Source of the DNA: Nitrospirota bacterium
GTDB taxonomy: Bacteria; Nitrospirota; Thermodesulfovibrionia; Thermodesulfovibrionales; JdFR-88
Direction of reading: 5' to 3'
Length of the DNA stretch: 15,839 nucleotides
NCBI GenBank assembly: GCA_021819985.1
Contig: JAKAEG010000029.1
Coordinates: 1-15,839 of the forward strand
The notes beneath the pieces were generated by a model. It ran no database searches, had not been told where the DNA came from, and was given only the letters and a program-made list of their open reading frames with translations. The position numbers and the translations under genes are program-made. Shown piece by piece: positions 7,468-13,311 of the stretch (position 1 is its first letter; each line of letters starts with the position of its first letter).

Positions 7468-8079
7468 TTAATTTTTAGAGGTAAAGCGTTCCAGGTAAGC
7501 AGCTATAATGCCATCGTAACGCGACGTGTGCTGGAACACCTTTTTTGCAAGGAGCAGGCGCGTCTTGCCGCTGACCTCTCCGCCGGTGGACTTCAACTCT
7601 TCAAGGACCGGGGCATAATCTGCAGGATCGACGATCACGGTCACGGATTCGAAATTCTTTGAAGCGGCCCTGAGCATGGTCGGCCCGCCGATATCTATGT
7701 TTTCGATGGCCTCATCGAATTTGACGTCGGGGTTGGACACTGTGCGCTCGAACGGATAGAGGTTCACGACAACGATATCTATTAGCCCGATGCCGTGCTC
7801 TTCCAGGTCCTTCATGTGCCTTGGCTCGTTCCTTTTCGCAAGCAGTCCGCCATGGACCTTCGGGTGGAGCGTCTTAAGCCTGCCGTCAAGCATCTCCGGA
7901 AACCCGGTATAGTCCCCGATGTCCATAACCTGGAGACCCGCCTCTTTGAGCGCCTTGGCAGTCCCGCCCGTGGAGATCAGCTCCACCCCCATGCCGGAAA
8001 GCCCCTTTGCGAACTCGACAAGCCCGCTTTTGTCGGAAACGCTGAGAAGCGCTCTTTTTGCCCTTTTTGTCTCGGACAT
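7468..8079 (-). CDS. purH: Stand-alone IMP cyclohydrolase (N-terminal domain of PurH only)
   Basis: The 203-residue protein corresponds to the IMP cyclohydrolase (MGS-like) half of bifunctional PurH, which closes FAICAR to IMP. Motifs present: SVSDKSG (13-19), STGGTAK (36-42), TGFPEMLDGRLKTLHPK (58-74) and NIDIGGPTMLRAASKN (about 127-142). It ends with HTSRYDGIIAAYL, exactly where the transformylase domain starts in normal PurH (about 520 residues). No remnant of that domain follows: purD starts 20 bp later. It therefore looks like a genuine one-domain enzyme, not a frameshift. A good GGGGGAG ribosome site lies 7 bases before the ATG. It is first in the operon and has its own promoter. AICAR formylation must be done by a separate protein. 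Confidence 0.93.
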   Translation of the reverse strand: MSETKRAKRALLSVSDKSGLVEFAKGLSGMGVELISTGGTAKALKEAGLQVMDIGDYTGFPEMLDGRLKTLHPKVHGGLLAKRNEPRHMKDLEEHGIGLIDIVVVNLYPFERTVSNPDVKFDEAIENIDIGGPTMLRAASKNFESVTVIVDPADYAPVLEELKSTGGEVSGKTRLLLAKKVFQHTSRYDGIIAAYLERFTSKN

Positions 8080-8166
8080 ACTGGTTCTCCCCCTATCTGG
8101 AAAAAAGAGATTTCTTAAATTATTTATTAAAAAAAAATTATTCGCGCCCTGAAAAAACGAGGATTT

Positions 8167-8196
8167 ATTTTATCACCCGGAGGAAGAGCTTGTAAA
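8167..8196 (-). promoter_or_regulatory. Sigma70-like promoter for the purH-led operon
   Basis: On the minus strand the -35 box TTTACA (8191-8196) and the -10 box TAAAAT (8167-8172) are 18 bp apart, and TGA directly before the -10 makes an extended -10. The predicted start near 8160 gives a leader of about 80 nt to the purH ATG, which contains long T and A runs but no riboswitch I can recognise. Confidence 0.6.
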
Positions 8197-8391
8197 GCGC
8201 AAGGGGCAGTTTGGGCCTGCGACATGAATGCGGGTTTGATTAAAGAAGCCAGAAAGCCGCGTATACCCGGGACGGCTTGCGGCTGCGGAGTTTGGGAAGA
8301 GGTCCGTTCCGCCAAGTGAGCCCACATATTCAGCCGGAATGACAGGCCTTTTAAGAAAATTTATGGGACACAAGCCCCCCCAATCAATCCA
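8197..8391. other. GC-rich intergenic segment between divergent promoters, possible structured RNA
   Basis: This stretch has no convincing gene, and the short frames through it lack ribosome sites. It is GC-rich, flanked by AT-rich promoters, and can be drawn as a long interrupted hairpin: aagg (8201-8204)/cctt (8347-8350), tgggc (8212-8216)/gccca (8320-8324), gcgg (8230-8233)/ccgc (8309-8312) and agccgc (8255-8260)/gcggct (8279-8284). The size and rod shape recall 6S RNA, which lies beside purine genes in some bacteria. The outer pairings are short and I see no diagnostic sequence, so strand and identity are unknown. Confidence 0.25.
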
Positions 8392-8419
8392 TTTACAATC
8401 CCAAATTTTTTGATAAAGT
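8392..8419 (+). promoter_or_regulatory. Promoter for the radical SAM gene, likely leaderless
   Basis: TTTACA (8392-8397) and TAAAGT (8414-8419) are 16 bp apart, with TGA before the -10 box as an extended -10. The predicted transcription start is at about 8426-8427, which is the ATG itself. No ribosome site precedes that ATG, consistent with a leaderless message. The -10 match is only moderate. Confidence 0.45.
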
Positions 8420-8426
8420 TTTGAAT

Positions 8427-9848
8427 ATGAGAATAAAGCGGATCGCGTTCATAGAGCCCAATACCCCTGGCAGGCACGTTTTCAGCAAGATAAGGATACC
8501 CAGGCTGGGCGCGCTCCTTCTTGCCACGATAATGAAGGCGCGGGGCTACGAGACCCGCGTGTTTCTGGAGGACCTCGCCGATCCTGACTGGCGCTGGATA
8601 GAGAACTCCGATGTGCTTTGCATCTCCGCGATAACCAACACCGCCCAGCGCTCTTACGCAATAGCGGACAAGTACAGGAATCTTGGCATGCCGGTCATAA
8701 TGGGCGGGGCACATCCTTCCTTCATGCCCGGGGAGGCCCTGGGCCACGCCGATTATGTCGTGCGGCAGGAAGGCGATGAAAGCCTGCCCGAGCTGATCGG
8801 CTATCTTGAAAAAAGCGGGCTTGAAAAGGGCGGAAACGGGATCGGCCAAATAAAGGGCGTCTCATACAAAAAAAATGGCGAAGACGTCCATAACCAGCCA
8901 AGGCCTTTTATTTCCGAGCTTCTGAATGTCCCCAGCCCGGATTTCTCTCTTGCCCACGGCTGGAAACCCGGAGACGTTTACCCGGTTTCCAGTTCCAGGG
9001 GATGTCCCTTTCAGTGCCGGTTTTGCTCCGTGATCCATATGTTCGGCAAAAAATACCGGTTCCGTTCGGTTGAGTCCACGCTGGCGGATTTAAGGGCGCT
9101 TAAAAAGATCAGCGGCACGGTATTTTTTGTGGACGACAATTTCACGGCGAACAAAACGCGCGCAAAGGAGATACTGCGCGGCATGATCTCCGAAAAACTG
9201 AACATCCGCTGGTCGGCGCAGACCAGGGTGGATGTCGCAAGCGACCCTGAGCTTCTAAAACTCATGGCCGATGCGGGATGCGCGAAGCTCTTTATAGGAT
9301 TTGAGTCCATAAACCCGCGCACGCTTGAACTCTATAACAAGAAACAGGACCTGGACCAGATAAAAAACTGCATTAACGCGTTGTCCGAACACGGCATAAG
9401 CATACACGGAATGTTCGTAATGGGGGCGGATACGGATGACGTGCAAACCATCAGAAATACCGCGGATTTCGCGAAGGTGCTTGGGCGGGGCACGCTCCAG
9501 ATAATGATGCTCACGCCATATCCAGGCACCCCTATATACAATGAACTCGAATCACAGGGACGCCTGCTTCATAAAAACTGGATAAAATACGACGGTTTAA
9601 ATGCCGTTTACCAGCCGGCCCTTATGAGCCCGGAGGAACTTCATATAGAGACATTGAAGGGACTTAAAAAATTCTATTCCTGGAAGTACATAATGGGCCA
9701 TATGATAGACCGTAATTTCTACCACGCTGCTTTGGGATTATATGGGAAGAATGCTGTCCGCCTCGCGCTCAAGAACGCGAAAAGTTATCTGGACGAGGCC
9801 GTAATGGGCAGGATGGCCACCAGGTTCCCTTCAAAAGCCATAGGCTAG
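8427..9848 (+). CDS. B12-binding-type radical SAM protein, substrate unknown
   Basis: I start this gene at ATG 8427 (473 residues); an in-frame TTG six bases earlier is possible. The N-terminal third (about 5-130) looks like the Rossmann-type cobalamin-binding domain: IEPNTPG, then PRLGALLLATIMKARGYE, then VIMGGAHPSFMPGEAL. The radical SAM core follows with the cluster motif CPFQCRFC (C193, C197, C200), which binds [4Fe-4S] and SAM, and FVDDNFTANK and the GFESINP region further on. Members do radical methylations, ring formations and other difficult chemistry on lipids, cofactors or natural products. The C-terminal 100 residues are helical and of unknown role. It stands alone on the plus strand, divergent from the purine operon, so its neighbours do not reveal a substrate. 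Confidence 0.9.
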   Translation: MRIKRIAFIEPNTPGRHVFSKIRIPRLGALLLATIMKARGYETRVFLEDLADPDWRWIENSDVLCISAITNTAQRSYAIADKYRNLGMPVIMGGAHPSFMPGEALGHADYVVRQEGDESLPELIGYLEKSGLEKGGNGIGQIKGVSYKKNGEDVHNQPRPFISELLNVPSPDFSLAHGWKPGDVYPVSSSRGCPFQCRFCSVIHMFGKKYRFRSVESTLADLRALKKISGTVFFVDDNFTANKTRAKEILRGMISEKLNIRWSAQTRVDVASDPELLKLMADAGCAKLFIGFESINPRTLELYNKKQDLDQIKNCINALSEHGISIHGMFVMGADTDDVQTIRNTADFAKVLGRGTLQIMMLTPYPGTPIYNELESQGRLLHKNWIKYDGLNAVYQPALMSPEELHIETLKGLKKFYSWKYIMGHMIDRNFYHAALGLYGKNAVRLALKNAKSYLDEAVMGRMATRFPSKAIG

Positions 9849-9858
9849 AACTTATTTG

Positions 9859-9890
9859 ATACAGTTCTATTACCTTCTTAATACTGTATC
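9859..9890. repeat. Inverted repeat after the radical SAM gene
   Basis: gatacagt (9859-9866) pairs with actgtatc (9883-9890), an 8-bp stem with a 16-nt loop, 10 bp after the radical SAM stop. It lies between convergent genes but lacks a T tract, so termination is uncertain. Confidence 0.4.
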
Positions 9891-9910
9891 TATCTTAATA
9901 CTGTATCTAT
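9877..9910. repeat. Exact 17-bp tandem duplication
   Basis: The unit cttaatactgtatctat is repeated twice with no gap (9877-9893, 9894-9910). It covers the stop codon of the 86-residue minus-strand gene. With one copy removed, that frame would end one residue later, so the duplication is nearly neutral for the protein and looks like a recent slippage event. Confidence 0.9.
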
Positions 9911-10150
9911 GGATATCTCCTTTGACAGACCGCCAAGATCTTTGGCTATATCATTCAGGAGCATAAAATTTTTGTTGAATTGTTTGGCAGTGGCAAGGAG
10001 TTTCTTCGCCTGCTTCTTATCCACTTTCCCTATATCGTTGGCACAACTTGTTAAATAGGTTTGAAAACCGGCAAGGCTTTGCGCCTGTTTTTCCAGGTCC
10101 TCTATCACTGCTGAAAGAGACGGATAGATATCTTTCAATACTGAAATCAT
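9890..10150 (-). CDS. Small helical protein of unknown function (86 residues)
   Basis: The start at 10150 is chosen because AGGAGG (10162-10167) lies 11 bases upstream on the minus strand; a longer frame from 10270 has no ribosome site and its extra residues look like non-coding sequence. The 86-residue product is almost entirely predicted helix with heptad-like hydrophobic spacing (ISVL, LSAVIEDLEKQAQSL, AKKLLATAKQF, FMLLNDIAKDL), one Cys, and a Lys-rich centre. It resembles small four-helix or coiled-coil proteins, but I cannot name a family. It sits convergent to the radical SAM gene and about 400 bp downstream of the HU gene on the same strand. Confidence 0.65.
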   Translation of the reverse strand: MISVLKDIYPSLSAVIEDLEKQAQSLAGFQTYLTSCANDIGKVDKKQAKKLLATAKQFNKNFMLLNDIAKDLGGLSKEISIDTVLR

Positions 10151-10546
10151 TTTTTTAAATACCTCCTGGGCTAAAAACCCTTGTAAAATGCTCTCACAAA
10201 TAAAAAAGGAGTCAATCGGGAAGGCCGGGCAGATAACGGAAAAAATTTTATTTCCTGGGACCTGTTTCAAAATTGATTCTGAAGCGAAAGAGAGAGGAAA
10301 TCGGCAGTATGTTCAAAGCTCTAAAAAGGAGATAAGTCCGGCAAGGGGCACCGCAAGATGCGCCATCGGAACCCCTTTACCGAGGCCAAAAACAGGAAAA
10401 CAGTTTTTTTGCAAAATGACCGGAAGCTGAGACCAGGAATATCGCGGGACAAAGGATACTACCGGCTAAAACGATATATTTGCCCCGAAACCCGGGGCAT
10501 GGCGCCCCCTTGGTCCTGCTTTCCGGGATACTACCCGGCCCCCGCC
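10151..10546. other. Intergenic region between HU gene and 86-residue gene
   Basis: Nearly 400 bp without a gene I can support. It contains the ribosome site of the 86-residue gene at its left end, a possible TTGACT -35 box near 10215 on the minus strand without a clear -10, and two GC-rich hairpins near the HU end. Short frames on the plus strand lack properly spaced ribosome sites or run through the HU gene antisense. The decamer ggatactacc occurs twice (10454-10463, 10526-10535). Confidence 0.5.
10481..10499 (-). terminator. Hairpin downstream of the HU gene
   Basis: A perfect 7-bp stem TGCCCCG/CGGGGCA with a 5-nt loop, about 50 bp past the HU stop. On the minus strand it is followed by AATATATCGTTTT, a poor T tract. 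A second stem, CCGGG (10523-10527)/CCCGG (10534-10538), lies closer to the stop. Together they may end the HU transcript. Confidence 0.4.
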
Positions 10547-10837
10547 TTATTTTTTCGCGAGGATGGAATCCTTGGCGGCCTTCGCCACCCGGAACTTCAC
10601 GACCTTCTTGGCCGGGATCTTGATGGCCGCGCCGGTCTGGGGATTCCTGCCCATGCGGGCCTTGCGCTGAACGAGCACGATTTTGCCAATACCTGGAAGA
10701 GTAAAAGAGTTCTTTGCTTCCTTGTAGGCCAGTTTTGCGATCTCTTCGAGAACGGCTACTGCCTGGGTCTTTTTGATCTCCACCTTTTTTGCAATGTGAT
10801 CCGCAATCTGAGACTTCGTCATCGCCTTTGCCGCCAT
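10547..10837 (-). CDS. HU/IHF-family histone-like DNA-binding protein
   Basis: HU-type proteins bind and bend DNA as dimers and help organise the nucleoid. The 96-residue length is typical. The helical dimer base is seen in MTKSQIADHIAKKV (6-19), and the beta-arm tip carries the family signature GRNPQTG (63-69), whose Pro66 intercalates between base pairs, followed by KIPAKKVVKFRVAKAAKDS (73-91). A GGAGGG ribosome site precedes the ATG. The gene diverges from the PAS-GAF kinase gene and is expected to be expressed at a high level. HU versus IHF subunit cannot be settled from the sequence alone, though the AAxxIKIPA form favours HU. Confidence 0.95.
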   Translation of the reverse strand: MAAKAMTKSQIADHIAKKVEIKKTQAVAVLEEIAKLAYKEAKNSFTLPGIGKIVLVQRKARMGRNPQTGAAIKIPAKKVVKFRVAKAAKDSILAKK

Positions 10838-10971
10838 ATGTTGCCCTCCTCATTAAATATAAAAAATCAGATACACTATAGTATAGATATTGCAGTCAAA
10901 AATCAAACCTTTTGTCCTTGAAAAACAGCCAGTTTAATGATACAGATTAAGACAGGGGATATTTTTTATAA
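10838..10971. promoter_or_regulatory. Divergent promoter region of HU and sensor kinase
   Basis: On the minus strand there are candidate -35 boxes (TTGATT, TTGACT) and overlapping -10 candidates in CTATACTATAGTGTATC, which contains the palindrome ACTATAGT; the pairing is ambiguous. On the plus strand TTGAAA (10918-10923) and TACAGA (10941-10946) are 17 bp apart with TGA before the -10. These are moderate matches only. Confidence 0.4.
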
Positions 10972-12696
10972 ATGGACAGGGTTGAAATGACAAAAGAGCA
11001 GCTCATTGAAGAGCTTGGCACTATGCGCCGCAAGATGTCGGAGGTGCAAAAATGCCGGAAAGATTTTCTGGCGGTCCAGGAAAAATATCATGGACTGCTC
11101 GATGCCTCTCCGGACCCGATGATATTCGTAACCAGGAATTACGAGATAGTTTTTGTAAATTCGCAGGCTGAGGAACTCTTTGGGTACAAACAGGAAGAAC
11201 TCGTCTGTCAAAGCCTGAACATGATTATACCTGGCAGGTATCACCGGATGCACAGGTCGTTTGTCGAAGGTTTTTTCGCAAATCCCAGACGGCGTCCGAT
11301 GGGGGTCGGCCTTAAGCTCTATGCCTTAAAAAAAAGCGGCGAGGAGTTCAGGGTGGACATCAGCTTGAGCCCGATCAAGCTTGATGGAGAAACAGTTGTG
11401 ATCGCTGCGGTCAGGGACATAACAGAGCGGGTAAAAGAGCAGGAACTTATAGAGAAGAATTACTACTTCCAAAGGGTCCTGGACGCGGTGCTCAAGATCT
11501 CGCTCGAAGCCGCGCCGCTGAACCAGAAGCTTTCGAGGTCGCTTGACCTTATTCTTTCCGTCCCTCACCTTTCGCTGGATATGAAAGGGGCGGTATACCT
11601 GGTCTCGCAGGACTCGGGGGAGCTTGTGCTTGTGGCGGGCAAGGGTATGAGCGAGGGGCAGATGGCTTCCTGCTCCAGGGTGCCTTTAGGAAAATGCCTG
11701 TGCGGAAAGGCCGCTCAAAAATGCGAACTCCTGTTTGCCAACTGCCCTGATGAGGGGCACGAGATACAGTTTGAGGACGCTTTCCCGCACGGCCATTATT
11801 GTGTCCCCATAGTATCGATTGGAAGGCCTCTTGGGCTCATAAACGTCTACCTGCGTGAAGGGCACAAGAGAGACCAGGATGAGGACGCATTCCTCATCTC
11901 GATAGCCGACGCATTTGCCGGGATGATCGCCATGGAAGAAACCGGGAGGGAGAAGGAGAAGCTGCAGGCGGACCTGGCCCAGACGGAAAAGCTGGCCGCC
12001 CTCGGAAGGATCACCGCAAACGTGGCGCACTCCATCAGAAATCCGCTGACGTCGGTTGGCGGATTTGCCAGGAGGCTCCAGAAAAAGCTGGAGACGGGCA
12101 GCGCGGAGCGGGAATACGCTGATTTTATAACCGATGAAGTGGCGGCCCTTGAAAAAATACTGGCCAGCGTCCTTTCATATTCAAGGACGTATCCTGCGAA
12201 TTTCGAGGTGACCGATATCAGGGAGGTGGCCGATTCCGTACTGTCGATGTACAGGGACGCGCTGGAGGAACATTCAATAAAGGCGGTGAGGGCGTATCAT
12301 GATGTTTCCGGCATTCTCACAGACAGGCGGCGCGCGCAGGAGGCGCTTGAAAATGTGGTTTTGAATGCCGTTGACGCAATGCCCGGAGGCGGAACGCTTA
12401 CGATAGAGATAACCGGAATGGCCGTACAGGAAAAACCCTATGTAGTCGTAAAGATAAAAGACACCGGCTCCGGCATAGAGAAAGAACTTATCGGCAAGAT
12501 ATTCGAACCGTTCTTCTCGACCAAAACAGGTAAAGGGGGCTACGGCCTCGGTCTGTCCATCAGCAGGAAAATAATGCAGGAGCACGGAGGGTTTATTTCC
12601 GTTGAAAGCAGGCCCGGTGAAGGTTCGGTCTTTTATTTTTATTTCCCGGAGAGACAACGGAAAGAAAACGCCGCTGCCGCCGGCTTCAATCTTTGA
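10972..12696 (+). CDS. PAS-GAF sensor histidine kinase
   Basis: The 574-residue, apparently cytoplasmic kinase has no membrane segment. Order: short coiled N-terminus (1-33), PAS domain (about 35-155, ending RDITERV), GAF domain (about 165-320), HisKA with phospho-accepting H353 in AHSIRNPLT, and HATPase_c with N465 (N box), DTGSG (497-501), FEPFF (511-515) and GYGLGL (523-528). All catalytic motifs are intact. The GAF domain is rich in Cys and His: C234, C242, C244, C251, C258, H263, H273, H275 and C277, which suggests metal, redox or thiol sensing. An in-frame ATG at 10987 has a closer AGGG ribosome site and is an alternative start. No response regulator is adjacent; the next genes are a helical orphan and a globin-coupled kinase-like protein. 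Confidence 0.93.
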   Translation: MDRVEMTKEQLIEELGTMRRKMSEVQKCRKDFLAVQEKYHGLLDASPDPMIFVTRNYEIVFVNSQAEELFGYKQEELVCQSLNMIIPGRYHRMHRSFVEGFFANPRRRPMGVGLKLYALKKSGEEFRVDISLSPIKLDGETVVIAAVRDITERVKEQELIEKNYYFQRVLDAVLKISLEAAPLNQKLSRSLDLILSVPHLSLDMKGAVYLVSQDSGELVLVAGKGMSEGQMASCSRVPLGKCLCGKAAQKCELLFANCPDEGHEIQFEDAFPHGHYCVPIVSIGRPLGLINVYLREGHKRDQDEDAFLISIADAFAGMIAMEETGREKEKLQADLAQTEKLAALGRITANVAHSIRNPLTSVGGFARRLQKKLETGSAEREYADFITDEVAALEKILASVLSYSRTYPANFEVTDIREVADSVLSMYRDALEEHSIKAVRAYHDVSGILTDRRRAQEALENVVLNAVDAMPGGGTLTIEITGMAVQEKPYVVVKIKDTGSGIEKELIGKIFEPFFSTKTGKGGYGLGLSISRKIMQEHGGFISVESRPGEGSVFYFYFPERQRKENAAAAGFNL

Positions 12697-12701
12697 TCCC
12701 A

Positions 12702-12788
12702 ATGAGCATTTTTCCAGGAGACATAACGGACGGGTATTGCAAGAAGGTCCGAAATAAGCTAAAAGATAACCTGATAGCCTGTTACTGA
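12702..12788 (+). CDS. Possible 28-residue peptide between kinase and orphan gene
   Basis: An ATG six bases after the kinase stop opens a 28-codon frame (starts MSIFPGD, ends LIACY) closing 13 bp before the next gene. No ribosome site is seen, so it would depend on reinitiation. The residue mix is plausible, but so short a frame easily arises by chance. Confidence 0.2.
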   Translation: MSIFPGDITDGYCKKVRNKLKDNLIACY

Positions 12789-12801
12789 AAGGAGAAACGT
12801 T

Positions 12802-13266
12802 ATGAAGAAACCCGCGGAAAAGACCGATGCTTTTTTGGAATTTATGGTGGATTGGCAGGCCAATGAGACCGAAGTGATGCAGTATGCGGAAAACGAGGCC
12901 GGCAAGGCCGGAAATGCCCTGGAAAAAACGATGGCCCAGGTAATAGGCCTTGAGGCCCGGAAACGCTGTCTTATGCAGCAAATGATCGTCGAGAGCGTAA
13001 GGAAAGAGGCGGCACACCTGGATCCGGAAGAGGTAGATAGTCTTGTGTCCCATATCAACCGGCTGCTGGAAAGCGAAGGCAAGGAACTGCCCCTTGCCCA
13101 GGACGCCCTTGAAAAAAGCGAGCTGTTCCTCCCCCGCTACCTGCTTTCCTACCTTGTTTCAGACATAAAAAAAGGTAACGGGCTGCTGCGCCAGTTTGCA
13201 GACGAGCTGAAATCGGCGACAATTGCCACCTCCGTTTCTTCAAAAATATACCCCGATACGGAATAA
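12802..13266 (+). CDS. Unknown helical protein (154 residues) within the signalling cluster
   Basis: An AGGAG ribosome site six bases before the ATG supports this start. I do not recognise the family. The product is acidic to neutral and nearly all helical, with no signal peptide or membrane segment. Residues 10-45 and 50-95 look like amphipathic helices (EFMVDWQANETEVMQY; ARKRCLMQQMIVESVRKEA; VDSLVSHINRLLES), followed by a Leu/Tyr-rich segment ELFLPRYLLSYLVSDIKK near 106-123. Its place between two kinase-like genes on the same strand suggests an adaptor or dimerisation partner, for instance a phosphotransfer-like helical bundle, but no conserved HPt histidine motif is visible. The downstream gene starts 45 bp later. 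Confidence 0.75.
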   Translation: MKKPAEKTDAFLEFMVDWQANETEVMQYAENEAGKAGNALEKTMAQVIGLEARKRCLMQQMIVESVRKEAAHLDPEEVDSLVSHINRLLESEGKELPLAQDALEKSELFLPRYLLSYLVSDIKKGNGLLRQFADELKSATIATSVSSKIYPDTE

Positions 13267-13311
13267 CAGGGGCAAAGTTAAAAATATCCTGGCGGATAAA
13301 ACTCCGGCAAA

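Noticed and set aside
8080..8160. Purine riboswitch in the purH leader
   Set aside because: The leader is short and AT-rich, with no three-way junction or conserved purine-aptamer loops.
8361..8849. A 162-codon minus-strand frame
   Set aside because: It runs antisense through the B12-type domain of the radical SAM gene, and no ribosome site is seen.
10310..10400. Possible riboswitch in the stretch with GGGGCACCGCAAGATGCGCC
   Set aside because: It does not fit the cyclic-di-GMP or cobalamin consensus as I know them, and no gene follows on that strand.
10358..10921. A 187-codon plus-strand frame starting MRHRNPF
   Set aside because: The nearest GGAG lies over 20 bases upstream, and most of the frame is antisense to the HU gene.
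12274..13053. A 259-codon minus-strand frame
   Set aside because: It lies antisense to the kinase ATPase domain and the 154-residue gene, both better supported.
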